Below, in pieces: positions 1 through 8,501 of a stretch of 25,688 nucleotides of DNA. Below the pieces are notes generated by a model. That model ran no database searches. It was not told where the DNA came from and was given only the letters and a program-made list of their open reading frames with translations. Position 1 is the first letter of the stretch, and each line of letters starts with the position of its first letter. This stretch comes from a virus. The translations under genes were made by a program, and so were the position numbers. The stretch lies in the IMG/VR virus record IMGVR_UViG_3300025423_000080, positions 1-25,688 of that record; one strand, 5' to 3'.

Positions 1-3000
1 CGAATAAGTAGTGCCAATGTTTAGTGTTTGTGTGCCAGTTAGTAAACCACCTGCACCACCGCCACCACCAAGATAACTTGGGTTGCCACCATCACTACCA
101 CCACCACCACCACCAGCTACAAGCAAATAACTTGCAGTATATGTTGGACTATAAGTTTCACTGAACAATTTCCACAAGTTATCATTGCCATCATACCATT
201 CTGGATTAGCTCTATCGCTGTTGAAACGAATTGTGCCTGATTTTGGAGTTGATGGACGAGCAGCATTGCCACCGAATGGTAATTGCAAACCACCAGTGTT
301 TGTGCTCATATCAACAAGATTACTTGCTGCTACGATGTTAGCGTTACCACTAACTGTTGCAATATTGCCACCAAATGTTACAGTGCTTGTTGGCAAATAG
401 CTTGCAACGTTTGAATTGCTGTATGTGCTACCGCCACCAGTTGCTGCTGTTGTTTGGAATGTGCCATCATTGAACTTGATACCAGCAGTGCCAGCAAGAA
501 CAACGTTACCTGCTGATTGAATTGTTGTGTTTGGATCTTCGTTTAACACTGCATAACGATTTGTTACACTTGCACCTGCACCAGACCAACCATTGGCTGT
601 GTGAATACCAACAGCGTTAGCAATGATTACGTTGGCCTGCGTAGAGATTGCAATGTTACCCGAAATTAAACGAGCATATTGAATACTACTTGCTGTTGTG
701 CCAGACGCCACTGTGGTCCAACCCATACTTGCATACAAACCGTTTTGATACTGAATGTTGGCGTTATTTCCGCCACCACCAGTAACAATTTGACTTGCAG
801 TAGTCATACCACTGATACTGGATACGTTACCATTACCAATAAACACCGACTGTGCACCAATAGCACTTAATGGAGTCGATGCCTGACTTGCGCTAGACAT
901 TGTGCCCCAAGTTTTGCCACTTGGGAAAATATCAAGATGTATCTGATTGCTGCGAACACGATCACTGTTGGTCATAGTGTTAGCAGTTGTTGGATATATG
1001 CTTAGATAGTTTTCTGTTCCATATGTATTTCTGTTACCACTAGACGCATACGAACTTTGCAAGTTGATGTTTGCGCTCATGGCCATAATAACTGTCTGAG
1101 CAGTTGCAGGAGCTTGCAATACACCAGTTGTATATGTTGGTTGAACATATACAGCACTGACCTGATTTGATTGTGAAGTTGTTGGCAATGAACTTGCTGG
1201 ACTTGCATTGACTAAAATGCGTTCGTTCACAGTATCAACTAATGTGTATCCTGCCAAGTTACCAGTAAATGTTGTGCCACTGCCAGTAGAATAAGCTGTG
1301 CCATTCGACCAGAAGAAACCGTTGGTAGAACTAATGTTGCCTGTAACCAAAGCTGTAGTTACAAACTGACCAGAAGTATTCAAAACGGCCTGAGATCCAA
1401 CAGTAGTGCCATCAGAACTGATTGCAGCATTTAAGTAAATGTTATTTTTACTACCTATGGTTGTTTGGTTAGCGCTAGCATCTACCCAAGCATTGTAACC
1501 AATAATAGTAGTTGCTTCAGCTCCACCAAGATTAGATAATAATGGTTGAGGAGTTGTTGTCAATGTTCCACCAAGAGTTCCAGTGTAGGTTGGCAAGTAA
1601 GCCGCAACGTTTGCGTTACTATACGTTGTTGGGGTAACTGGCAAGTTAATAAGTTTACTACCATCACCGATAAAATAAGCACCTGCTGCTGCGTTAGCAG
1701 TGATATTGCCTTGTGCAGTAATTGTTCCGTCAGTGCCCAATGCAACTTGAACTGTGCCACCACCAGATGGTTCAACATAAATTGGGTTTCCGTAAGAAGT
1801 TGTTGAACTTGATCCAACTGACAATCCATTGGTCAATGGACTAAGACTTACACCAATTCTTGTAGCACCTGTGCTATCATTGATGCTGTTTACGTTATAC
1901 AAGTTAGCAATATAACCATTTGAATATGATTTACTTGTTGAACCAATATTCAATAAGCCATTAATATATGGAGTGATGTTGCCAGTTTGAATGTTACCCG
2001 TATTAGTAACCAAGTAAGCTGCTACGTTGGCGTTGCTATAACTTGTGCCAGATGTAATAAAATTAGCATTGGCATAAGTTTCAAAAGAACTTAAATTAGC
2101 ATTTGTAGAAGCAATGGCTGCATTGGCTGCTGCAATGTTGCCTTGTAATGAAATGATGCTTGAGCTATTGTTTAAACTGCCGCTGTAAGTTGGCAAGTAA
2201 CTTGCAACGTTGCTGTTGCTGTAAGTTCCAGACTGCACTGGTAAGTTAATTAATTTACTACCATCACCAATAAAATAAGCACCTGCTGTTGCATTAGCAG
2301 TGATATTGCCTTGAGCAATTACTTGTCCTCCAGCAAAAACATTTGTGCCAGCCTGAATGCTTGCTGTGGCTGTTACTTGACCTGTTTGTGATAATGTTAC
2401 GGCATTAACAAGACCCACTGTTTCAACAACAAAATCACGCTGAAAAGAAGTAATACCAGTTGTCTCAACATAGAGACCTGGTTGACTACCACTGCTGTCA
2501 ACACGAACAACGGAACCACTTGCACCTGCAATATTGCCAACGTTGATAGTATCAAATGGAGCTGCCGGAGTTCCAATGTTATGTGTGCCAGATGTTGTAG
2601 TAATGTTACCAACCTGAACTGTGCCAGTGTATGTTGGAAGATATGCAGCAACGTTGGCGTTGCCATAACTACCAGTGCTGAATGTAGCATTTGCGTATGT
2701 TTCAAATGCAGTCAAGTTACCTTGAACACTGACAATAGCAGCATTAGCAGCAGTTAATCCACTGGTTAATGCATTGATTTGATTGCTTTGAATTGTGTTT
2801 GCTGCAATTTGTGCAGCATTAGCACCAGCTACATTTGCATTGATAGCAATGATTGTTGAATTTGTTGGCAAATAGGCAGCAACGTTACTGTTGCCATAAC
2901 TACCACTACCACCAAAGTTAATTGGAACGTTGTTGGCCCACAAATAGTTGTTGGTTGCAATGATACTTGGAGCCAATGTTCCACCATATGTTGGCAAATA

Positions 3001-3612
3001 TGTTGGCATGTAAGCCGCAACGTTGGCGTTGCCATAACTGCTTGATCCAGTTGGAATGTTGGTTAACTTACTACCGTCACCAACAAAGTAACCAGTTGCA
3101 ACCACGTTGCCAGCATTAACGTTGCCTGTGACGTTGGCAGTTTGTGAAGTCAACAACTGAGCAATGTTAACATAGGCTGCTGTAATATTGCCATTGTATA
3201 CTGGCAAATAGCTTGCAACGTTTGCGTTGCTATAACTTGCCGCTGCGGTTGTGATTGTTGTAATATTGGCCACACGACCATCAGTGCCCACAGTGATAAC
3301 TGGGATAGTAGTCGCATTACCGTATGTGCCACTTGTTACCCCTGTTGGAGTTAATACTGTAAAAATTGGAGTTCCCAATGGACCTGTGGCTTGAACCGAA
3401 CCATACAAGGCCAAGTTGCCACCCGATCCACCACCAGCATTGCCAGTGAAGTAACTGTAAACAGTTGTGTTACCTGTCGCTGGGTCAAGTGCAAAGTTTA
3501 CGTTACCATTGTTGTCAAGCAATGTCAACAATTGTTGTGCGCTGTTCAAGACCGGAGTCTTGCTTGTTGTTCCATACAAACCTGTTGTGTTTGTTACTGC
3601 TACGTTAGCCAT
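1..3612 (-). CDS. Giant repetitive tail fibre protein, C-terminus off the left edge
   Basis: An open frame of 1204 codons runs from ATG at 3612 to base 1 without a stop, so the 3' end lies outside the window. The start has an AAGGA Shine-Dalgarno overlapping the stop of the connector gene. The protein is rich in Gly, Ala, Thr, Ser and Asn. It carries at least eight copies of a motif like Y-x-N-(A/S)-N-V-A-x-Y-L-P, three GDGSKL(I/T)N(L/I)P motifs typical of phage tail-fibre shafts, and paired FETYANA(N/T)F motifs. Near the left edge come GTIRFNSDRANPEWYDG and W-K-L-F, a common tail-fibre module, then a glycine-rich stretch after LLVA. By family knowledge this is a trimeric beta-structured host-binding fibre acting outside the cell; the adhesive tip and any chaperone gene would lie further left. 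Role is inferred from composition and position, with no catalytic motif seen. Confidence 0.85.
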   Translation of the reverse strand, partial: MANVAVTNTTGLYGTTSKTPVLNSAQQLLTLLDNNGNVNFALDPATGNTTVYSYFTGNAGGGSGGNLALYGSVQATGPLGTPIFTVLTPTGVTSGTYGNATTIPVITVGTDGRVANITTITTAAASYSNANVASYLPVYNGNITAAYVNIAQLLTSQTANVTGNVNAGNVVATGYFVGDGSKLTNIPTGSSSYGNANVAAYMPTYLPTYGGTLAPSIIATNNYLWANNVPINFGGSGSYGNSNVAAYLPTNSTIIAINANVAGANAAQIAANTIQSNQINALTSGLTAANAAIVSVQGNLTAFETYANATFSTGSYGNANVAAYLPTYTGTVQVGNITTTSGTHNIGTPAAPFDTINVGNIAGASGSVVRVDSSGSQPGLYVETTGITSFQRDFVVETVGLVNAVTLSQTGQVTATASIQAGTNVFAGGQVIAQGNITANATAGAYFIGDGSKLINLPVQSGTYSNSNVASYLPTYSGSLNNSSSIISLQGNIAAANAAIASTNANLSSFETYANANFITSGTSYSNANVAAYLVTNTGNIQTGNITPYINGLLNIGSTSKSYSNGYIANLYNVNSINDSTGATRIGVSLSPLTNGLSVGSSSTTSYGNPIYVEPSGGGTVQVALGTDGTITAQGNITANAAAGAYFIGDGSKLINLPVTPTTYSNANVAAYLPTYTGTLGGTLTTTPQPLLSNLGGAEATTIIGYNAWVDASANQTTIGSKNNIYLNAAISSDGTTVGSQAVLNTSGQFVTTALVTGNISSTNGFFWSNGTAYSTGSGTTFTGNLAGYTLVDTVNERILVNASPASSLPTTSQSNQVSAVYVQPTYTTGVLQAPATAQTVIMAMSANINLQSSYASSGNRNTYGTENYLSIYPTTANTMTNSDRVRSNQIHLDIFPSGKTWGTMSSASQASTPLSAIGAQSVFIGNGNVSSISGMTTASQIVTGGGGNNANIQYQNGLYASMGWTTVASGTTASSIQYARLISGNIAISTQANVIIANAVGIHTANGWSGAGASVTNRYAVLNEDPNTTIQSAGNVVLAGTAGIKFNDGTFQTTAATGGGSTYSNSNVASYLPTSTVTFGGNIATVSGNANIVAASNLVDMSTNTGGLQLPFGGNAARPSTPKSGTIRFNSDRANPEWYDGNDNLWKLFSETYSPTYTASYLLVAGGGGGGSDGGNPSYLGGGGGAGGLLTGTQTLNIGTTYS
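391..3240 (-). repeat. Intragenic repeats of the tail fibre (YxNxNVAxYLP motif)
   Basis: The codons for the Y-x-N-x-N-V-A-x-Y-L-P motif recur near 391-426, 1585-1625, 2009-2042, 2188-2224, 2635-2671, 2863-2900, 2993-3041 and 3198-3236. Spacing is irregular. These are protein-level repeats of a fibre shaft, not a DNA array. Confidence 0.8.
1591..2313 (-). repeat. Near-identical 123-base blocks 600 bases apart
   Basis: Bases 1591-1713 and 2191-2313 align without gaps at an offset of exactly 600. The 1637-1713 part differs at about six positions by eye. Both encode a YLPTY motif followed by AGAYFIGDGSKLINLPV. A diverged third copy of the GDGSKL part lies near 3041-3120. This looks like a module duplication inside the fibre gene and a site where intragenic recombination could change fibre length. 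Confidence 0.7.
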
Positions 3613-3624
3613 TATTAGTCCTTA

Positions 3625-4353
3625 TTATCTTGCTGAGAAGCGTTGATCTCTACGTGGTTGGAAAATACTTGTCAATCGAGTATGTCCACCACTCCACTTG
3701 CCTTTGTTGTTTTGATCTTCGACGGTGTTCCACGCTTCTTGAAATTTGCCTGCCCATACAGCAGCGTCATCTGGCATCTTGCGTTTCAAATAGTATTCAC
3801 GCAATGTGCCATAGACATAACCTTCGCTCCAAGTTTGAAGCACAACATTGTTTAACACTGTATTGCCGCTGTTGTCTGTTGAGAACAACAATGGCCAAGT
3901 TGTATAGTAATACATATTGATCTGAGCGCCCTCGCCCAACTTTGGCAAGAACTCATAGTTTTGACCAACTTCACCAAACTTACCACGATAGACTTGTGGA
4001 ATGTTTACTGGTGTCAAGTATAAGTTTTGAATCAATTCTTGTGTGATAATGTCACGATCACCAATACGATCATAAACGATCCATGGGCCTGCCAAGTTAC
4101 CTGAGTTGCCAGGTTGTCCTTGGTTAAAGAATATGATTGGTTTGTTCATATCAGGAGGAATTGGAATAGCACCATACTGGTCAGCAACACCAATAGTTGT
4201 ATATGGGTTTGTGCGCAATGCTGGTAACTCAATGTTACGCATTGATAATTCTGCCAAGTAGATACATTGCTGTATTTCTGTTTGATTTGTTGAACCTGTA
4301 AAGTTCATTACATAAGATACTAATGCATTGGCATCAGAGATTTGTGTGCTCAT
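3625..4353 (-). CDS. Head-tail connector/adaptor protein (putative)
   Basis: A 242-residue protein between the capsid block and the tail fibre. The N-terminal part is helical (ISDANALVSYVMNFTG, then QQCIYLAELSMRNIELPALR). It is followed by the Y-x-x-I-P-I-P-P-D-M segment and a C-terminal L-Q-T-W-S-E-G-Y-V-Y-G-T-L-R-E-Y-Y helix. That order, an early helix, a beta 'IPPD(M/Y)' segment and a late Y-G-x-L-x-E helix near 180-195, is what I associate with SU10/P22 gp4-type adaptor proteins that join the portal ring to the tail. The start overlaps the upstream stop by one base (TAATG), and its own stop lies inside the leader of the fibre gene, so the three genes form one transcript. Assignment rests on pattern and position, without a database match. 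Confidence 0.55.
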   Translation of the reverse strand: MSTQISDANALVSYVMNFTGSTNQTEIQQCIYLAELSMRNIELPALRTNPYTTIGVADQYGAIPIPPDMNKPIIFFNQGQPGNSGNLAGPWIVYDRIGDRDIITQELIQNLYLTPVNIPQVYRGKFGEVGQNYEFLPKLGEGAQINMYYYTTWPLLFSTDNSGNTVLNNVVLQTWSEGYVYGTLREYYLKRKMPDDAAVWAGKFQEAWNTVEDQNNKGKWSGGHTRLTSIFQPRRDQRFSAR

Positions 4354-4970
4354 TATTGTTGTCCTGGAAAATTAGCGCCTTCAAAAAAGGCTTTCTGACC
4401 AACTGCTGCGGGATAAGGCACTTCAATTGGTATTGGTAGTTTGCCACCTGGGTAACAGACAAATGCTGGATATTCTTGCTGAACAACACGATAGAATTGT
4501 GCTTTTAGCGTTCTATCTCGTTTGATTGTGTGCCAACTTAATCCACCAAAGTATTTGTTACCGATATCTTGTGCTAGAATTTCTGGTAGCTCAATCCATT
4601 TATAGCCCAATGTGCCATCTGGCATCAAAGGAGCAAGTGGATCAATCCAACCTTCTTCTGCTTTCTTTCTATATGCTTGACATTGCTCGCGGATATACTC
4701 CACATTTAATTGCTCTCGCTTGATATAGAACTTGCCATCTTCACGACCTGTTGTGGTCAAGATGTTTTTGCTCTTGTTGTAATCACTTCGCTGCCAATCA
4801 CCTTTTAGAGTGTTGTATAGCTTGTCATTTTGCAGCAAACGATCTGCAATTCCATTGTCAGTGGTGACTAGACCACCCTTGTCCATTCTAAAGGCATCAG
4901 GATTGTGTTCTGGATCGGCATCATCCAAATAACTTTTCTTGTTGCCTGCGTAATCAAATTCTTCGTTCAT
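4353..4970 (-). CDS. Unknown phage protein, 205 aa, upstream of connector
   Basis: I do not recognise this protein. It is hydrophilic in its first 110 residues (many D, N, K, with GREDGKFYIKREQLN around 75-90) and ends in a Pro-rich tail (PGGKLPIPIEVPYPAAVG). It has no signal peptide or membrane segment. It lies between the capsid/HNH terminator and the connector gene and overlaps the connector start as TAATG, so a role in head completion or tail attachment is a guess from position. The start has no Shine-Dalgarno; instead an ACTAAATA box ends exactly five bases before the ATG, which fits a leaderless transcript starting at or next to the A of the ATG. Confidence 0.7.
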   Translation of the reverse strand: MNEEFDYAGNKKSYLDDADPEHNPDAFRMDKGGLVTTDNGIADRLLQNDKLYNTLKGDWQRSDYNKSKNILTTTGREDGKFYIKREQLNVEYIREQCQAYRKKAEEGWIDPLAPLMPDGTLGYKWIELPEILAQDIGNKYFGGLSWHTIKRDRTLKAQFYRVVQQEYPAFVCYPGGKLPIPIEVPYPAAVGQKAFFEGANFPGQQ

Positions 4971-4975
4971 AGATG

Positions 4976-4983
4976 TATTTAGT
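4976..4983 (-). promoter_or_regulatory. ACTAAATA box, putative phage promoter
   Basis: On the minus strand ACTAAATA stands five bases before the ATG at 4970. The same octamer class (RCTAAATA) precedes five other block-starting genes. Placed as a T4-type late box (-13 to -6), transcription would begin at the start codon itself. Confidence 0.5.
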
Positions 4984-4990
4984 ATTACTA

Positions 4991-5013
4991 GAAAAGAGCC
5001 CCTAAGGGCTCTT
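4991..5013 (-). terminator. Factor-independent terminator after the HNH-like gene
   Basis: AAGAGCCC (4994-5001) and GGGCTCTT (5006-5013) form a perfect 8-bp stem with a 4-base loop. On the minus strand it is followed by TTTTC. It begins one base after the stop of the HNH-like ORF, so that ORF is closed off from the connector block. Confidence 0.8.
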
Positions 5014-5014
5014 G

Positions 5015-5515
5015 TTATCTACTTTTTCTATTTGCCGTATAGTTGTCGGCATATTGTGCTACTCTAGTATCTGTTGCCTTTGTAAGACCTTTATTCCAGG
5101 CACCATTATGGGCTGCTCGTCTTGCCTCACTCCAGGGTTTTTTATTAGCTAAAGATTTTTTCTTTCGTGTTTCTTCTGATTGCGGAGCTCTTTTTAATGC
5201 AGCCTCACGCATTGCCGTTTTTGCCTCTTCTGACATTTTCTTACCTAACCATGGGCCCGGCTTACCTTTATTGCCATCAGTGCTATTTTGTGTTGCTAAC
5301 ATTATCTCAACATTGTCTGGACTATATGGTCCAATATCGTTAAATCTTGCCATACAATATTGTCCGTGTTTATTTCCACGAAGTTCCCATTTACCACTTT
5401 CTTCCCACATTTTCCACCAAGTTTCAAATGTGAATAACCATTCAATGCCTCTTTTATCTGCGGCACATTTTTGTTGACAGTATCTTGCTCGTGGTGTAGG
5501 TTTTTTCTTCTCCAT
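5015..5515 (-). CDS. HNH-type homing endonuclease-like protein (copy 1)
   Basis: A 166-residue, Lys- and Arg-rich protein. Around residues 46-70 it has R-G-N-K-H-G-Q-Y-C-M-A-R-F-N-D-I-G-P-Y-S-P-D-N-V, followed by N77. The second copy at 11434-11865 shares the pattern RG-x-K-x-GQ-xx-MAR-xx-D-x-GPY-x-P-x-NV. Phage proteins with this block are commonly annotated as HNH endonucleases, but the classic His-Asn-His triad is not obvious to me. The C-terminal half (GKKMSEEAKTAMREAAL, then SEETRKKKS) looks like NUMOD3-type DNA-binding repeats, which accompany homing nucleases. GGAG lies six bases before the ATG. The gene sits between the terminator of the major capsid gene and its own terminator, as a free-standing insertion would. 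Confidence 0.65.
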   Translation of the reverse strand: MEKKKPTPRARYCQQKCAADKRGIEWLFTFETWWKMWEESGKWELRGNKHGQYCMARFNDIGPYSPDNVEIMLATQNSTDGNKGKPGPWLGKKMSEEAKTAMREAALKRAPQSEETRKKKSLANKKPWSEARRAAHNGAWNKGLTKATDTRVAQYADNYTANRKSR

Positions 5516-5525
5516 AATATCTCCA

Positions 5526-5553
5526 ATAAAAAAGGACTCCGAAGAGTCCTTTT
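5526..5553 (-). terminator. Strong terminator behind the major capsid gene
   Basis: On the minus strand AAAGGACTC-TTCG-GAGTCCTTT makes a 9-bp stem closed by a stable UUCG tetraloop and followed by TTTATT. It starts 27 bases after the capsid stop and would cap the most abundant message. Confidence 0.85.
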
Positions 5554-5579
5554 ATTTATAGTTAGAAAGAGATTAACTC

Positions 5580-6908
5580 TTAAAAACTTGTATTGTCCCA
5601 GGCGTTGAGGCGTTGGACGTATACAGATGGACGTAATTGACCTTCTGCGCCGTAGTTGTTTGTAGAACCACCGCTTACACCAACATAAGAACCGCTTGCG
5701 CTGATATCGTGCAATACTGCAACACCAGCTGGGTTACGAACGATAAGACAACCTTCAAGAATGAACTGATCCAAACTTGCGTCAGCGTTCGAGAACACTT
5801 CGTTGTTTGGTCCCAAGTCACGCAAGCTACCCCATTGTAGAACTTCTTCGTTCAAGAAATAGATTTGGTTGGAAGCACCAACTTGGTCCATAATCCAAGA
5901 ATCGAAAATTTCGTATGTGTAGTTGAAGTCACCTTCGTATGTAGCGATAGTGTCACCACGCTCGCTGTTAACGCGGTTAATGCCACGTGATGTTGGCATT
6001 GTGTCGCTCAAGTGAGTGCGCAAACTTGTTGGGCAAACGATTGTGCGAATTTTTGCGTTGAAACGCTTTTCAGCAGTTGTAACCAATTGCTTATACAAAC
6101 TTGGAGCGAATTGTTGCAAGTTAGAAGTATACTCATAGAATGAGCTACCAAGACCTTCACCATTGTTAGTGAAAGTTGTAGAACCAGCAGCAGCGGCTGT
6201 AGCACCGATTTCAAAAGCAGCGCCATTGAAGCCAGACTCGTTACCTGCGAATACAGCAGTTCCCAATGTATCGCTTGATTCAAAGTTGAACAAGTTAGTG
6301 ATACGGTTAGAAGTGATTTGCAAGTTACCTGTGCCATCACCAACGCTGAATGAGTGTGTGCCAGCGAACGAGTTCAAACTACCCATACGACGACCTGTTT
6401 GTGTTGCACCAGAAACTTGAACATTACCAGAGCTTGCTGTGCCGATGTAAGCTGCACCAGATTGGCCAGCATATTTTGTTCCGACTTGGTCGTTACGAAC
6501 GATTTGTGCTTCCACATCAAACATCAATTCGATCAATTGCTTGACTTCTTGATATGCTTGAGGATCGCCACCAGATTGTTCAACAGCACGAGCTGTTCCA
6601 GTTGCACCAACAACTGTTTGGAAAATCTGAGTGTAGTTACCCAAGTTAGCACGGCTGTTGCTTTCTGGAGTAGCACTTGTAACTGCCATACCTTCTTGCG
6701 CAGCTTGAACTGCTGGAGCACGATACACATCGTTTGTCCACAAAGGCAAAGTAGAAACTACTTTACGCTTTTTCGCCATGCACATATTTAAGACTGGGGT
6801 ATCGTCTTTAACGCGGTTGGACACATCTAAGTCCAAATCTTTTACTACGATGTCGGTCTGGTAAGCTGTTGTTCCGTTACCAATTGCCGAGGTTGTGATT
6901 GTTGCCAT
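5580..6908 (-). CDS. Major capsid protein (DUF5309/SU10-like)
   Basis: A 442-residue protein directly after the scaffold gene, with a good AGGAG site before the ATG. Near the N-terminus it has V-K-D-D-T-P-V-L-N-M (around 33-42) and T-L-P-L-W-T-N-D-V-Y (around 53-62). NYTQIF and V-G-A-T-G-T-A-R-A-V follow around residues 90-110, then a long helix ending in F-D-V-E-A. This order (D-x-T-P-x-L, W-x-T-D, sGTARAV, E-helix) is that of the DUF5309/SU10 capsid group with an HK97 fold. The C-terminal part holds the R-D-L-G-P-N-N-E and R-N-P-A-G-V-A-V segments usual for capsid shell strands. By family it builds the icosahedral shell. A GTTAAATA box 28 bases upstream and a strong terminator downstream suggest it can be transcribed as its own unit. 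Confidence 0.85.
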   Translation of the reverse strand: MATITTSAIGNGTTAYQTDIVVKDLDLDVSNRVKDDTPVLNMCMAKKRKVVSTLPLWTNDVYRAPAVQAAQEGMAVTSATPESNSRANLGNYTQIFQTVVGATGTARAVEQSGGDPQAYQEVKQLIELMFDVEAQIVRNDQVGTKYAGQSGAAYIGTASSGNVQVSGATQTGRRMGSLNSFAGTHSFSVGDGTGNLQITSNRITNLFNFESSDTLGTAVFAGNESGFNGAAFEIGATAAAAGSTTFTNNGEGLGSSFYEYTSNLQQFAPSLYKQLVTTAEKRFNAKIRTIVCPTSLRTHLSDTMPTSRGINRVNSERGDTIATYEGDFNYTYEIFDSWIMDQVGASNQIYFLNEEVLQWGSLRDLGPNNEVFSNADASLDQFILEGCLIVRNPAGVAVLHDISASGSYVGVSGGSTNNYGAEGQLRPSVYVQRLNAWDNTSF

Positions 6909-6936
6909 TATTATCTCCTAAATTAAGGCTTCATTT

Positions 6937-6944
6937 TATTTAAC
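6937..6944 (-). promoter_or_regulatory. GTTAAATA box before the capsid gene (weak candidate)
   Basis: The minus strand reads GTTAAATA 28 bases before the capsid ATG, overlapping the scaffold stop codon. It differs from RCTAAATA at one position. An extra promoter for the capsid gene would make sense, but an AT-rich chance match is possible. Confidence 0.3.
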
Positions 6945-8106
6945 GACTTCTTGATGCTCTTATCTGTCTGAGTTGAGCCATCAATAAGTTGTCTGCGGCT
7001 TTTTTATCGCCGCCCCTGGCTTGTGAGCGAAGACTTTGAATCTCATCCTTTTCACCGCTGGGAATTGCTGTTCCGGCTTTGCGATTAGTCAGTGCAGCAA
7101 TACTGCCACCTGCTGACTTGGCTTTTGGGCGATCACGATACTTCAGACCATCTCTAATCAATGACAAAATATGTTCATCACTGCTAATCAAGTCAATATT
7201 ATCTACGCCTGGAACTAATTGTGACTTAGCTCCTGACCAATCTTTAGCCACTTTCTCACGAATCTCATTATAGACATAACTATTCTTCAACTCCTTATCC
7301 TTGAAATTCTTTCTATTGTTCTCAAGAATCTCATTTACTTGATTCTTGCGAATAGCATAGAACTGCTCAACATTTGGCTTCAACTGACTCACCACTGCAC
7401 TTTGCTGACGAATATAATTTTCGTTTTGCTGCATTGATGCTTGAATTCTGGCAATTTGTGCCGGATCTCTTGCTTGTGCCAACTGTTGCTGGAAGGTGTT
7501 TTGATATCCCTGTGTCTTTATGATTTCATCGTAAGCCTTTTGTAGCTGCGGACGAACCGTAAATTCCATTGCCAACAATAAGCCCTCAGTTTCCTGACGC
7601 TTTTGTGTAAGGTATTCATCAAACTCTGCCTTTTCAACTTTTAGTTGTCGGGCATCTTCGCTAATTGCTGCTCCTTGGCCTAAAATGCTTGCTGCCTTCT
7701 TGGCGTCAATAACAATCTCTTTACCATTGCGCATAAACTTGAACTTGGCGTTCGGATTTTGTTCTGCGAAGTCTAAGAAATCTATTAACTCTTCGGCTGA
7801 TGTATTTGCTGTGCTTACCTCTTCAGGGGCGACTGCATCATCAGTGGCATCTGCATCTTCTGCTGTTGTAGCATCAACTTCTGGCTCGGTGTTTTCGTCA
7901 TCATTGACTTCAACTCCTTCTGGCGCCACAGGGGTCTCAGTCGCTGCCGCAGCTGGAACACCTGTTTCGACCGGATTGGTAGCAACTACTTGGTTACGCA
8001 TTGCGGCCATTTTCGCAGCTATTGACTCCAAACCTGAATCAATTTTTTGGACGGGGACCGTCTCCGCTACAGGGAGATTAGGTGCATCCTGAACTATATT
8101 GTCCAT
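6940..8106 (-). CDS. Capsid scaffolding protein
   Basis: A 388-residue protein immediately upstream of the major capsid gene. Residues about 40-105 are acidic and Pro/Ala/Glu/Asp-rich, followed by a short ordered segment (F-K-F-M-R-N-G-K-E-I-V-I-D, about 122-135). Then comes a long Gln/Glu/Ala-rich helical region (about 155-290) likely to form coiled coil. The C-terminus is basic (R-Q-I-R-A-S-R-S-R), as expected for a tail that contacts the capsid protein. Composition, length and position match scaffolds of P22- and SU10-type phages, which guide shell assembly and leave before DNA packaging. No protease motif is visible. AAAGGA lies before the ATG. Confidence 0.8.
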   Translation of the reverse strand: MDNIVQDAPNLPVAETVPVQKIDSGLESIAAKMAAMRNQVVATNPVETGVPAAAATETPVAPEGVEVNDDENTEPEVDATTAEDADATDDAVAPEEVSTANTSAEELIDFLDFAEQNPNAKFKFMRNGKEIVIDAKKAASILGQGAAISEDARQLKVEKAEFDEYLTQKRQETEGLLLAMEFTVRPQLQKAYDEIIKTQGYQNTFQQQLAQARDPAQIARIQASMQQNENYIRQQSAVVSQLKPNVEQFYAIRKNQVNEILENNRKNFKDKELKNSYVYNEIREKVAKDWSGAKSQLVPGVDNIDLISSDEHILSLIRDGLKYRDRPKAKSAGGSIAALTNRKAGTAIPSGEKDEIQSLRSQARGGDKKAADNLLMAQLRQIRASRSR

Positions 8107-8117
8107 TTACATTTCCT

Positions 8118-8471
8118 TTATGTGTTGGGCTCTACATTTGCTCGTTGCTCTTGTATCGTTACCACACGATTTTTTAACACTACTTGTCTTTTCAACAAGT
8201 TAATAAAACTATCTATAGCATTGAAGTGATTTGACAATGCTATTCGCTTGGCGTTATCCTCTTGTGTATAACCAGTGGTCTCATTTAAAGCATCCATCGT
8301 TTCCAGTTGGAACTGACGAACGAATAAAACGAAGTCACGGTTCTTTAACAGATTCTCGGCAGCGCTACCAAGATGTTTAACTTTGTCTGCTTGTGCAGTT
8401 GTAAGTTTGCTCAACTCAGTAACATTGACCAGGCGGTTATTAAACGCTTCAAATACATTATCTTCAATCAT
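8118..8471 (-). CDS. Small helical protein between portal and scaffold
   Basis: A 117-residue, mostly helical protein I cannot name. The core is NRDFVLFVRQFQLETMDALN, then T-Q-E-D-N-A-K-R-I-A-L-S-N-H-F-N-A-I-D-S-F. The sequence is soluble, with no membrane segment and no cysteines. Phages of this build often have a short helical protein at this place, so a role in prohead assembly is possible by position only. A TATAAATA sequence lies 19 bases before the ATG and GGA is the only ribosome-binding hint. Confidence 0.7.
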   Translation of the reverse strand: MIEDNVFEAFNNRLVNVTELSKLTTAQADKVKHLGSAAENLLKNRDFVLFVRQFQLETMDALNETTGYTQEDNAKRIALSNHFNAIDSFINLLKRQVVLKNRVVTIQEQRANVEPNT

Positions 8472-8490
8472 TTCAATTCCAATCTAAAGT

Positions 8491-8498
8491 TATTTATA
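8491..8498 (-). promoter_or_regulatory. TATAAATA, T4-late-like box (weak candidate)
   Basis: The minus strand reads TATAAATA, the exact T4 late promoter consensus, 19 bases before the ATG at 8471 and just after the portal stop. No gp55 or gp33 homologue is visible in this window, so the match may be chance. Confidence 0.3.
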
Positions 8499-8501
8499 CT
8501 T

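Noticed and set aside
1585-3240. Regularly recurring motif that could suggest a CRISPR array
   Set aside because: Repeats are coding, diverged, irregularly spaced and keep the reading frame; they are a fibre-shaft motif.
679-3618. Plus-strand ORFs rich in Cys, Thr and Asn opposite the tail fibre
   Set aside because: Antisense shadows of repeated Thr/Asn/Val codons; no ribosome sites and no plausible protein composition.
5302-5526. 74-residue minus-strand ORF starting upstream of the first HNH-like gene
   Set aside because: It lies in another frame of that gene, has no family features, and the HNH-like frame has both the Shine-Dalgarno spacing and the conserved motif.
5553-5560. TATAAATA on the minus strand between capsid stop and HNH-like gene
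   Set aside because: A strong terminator lies between it and the next start codon, so transcription from it would stop at once; probably chance in AT-rich DNA.
7685-8092. 135-residue plus-strand ORF opposite the scaffold gene
   Set aside because: Ala/Ser-rich antisense of the acidic scaffold segment; no ribosome site or neighbour support.
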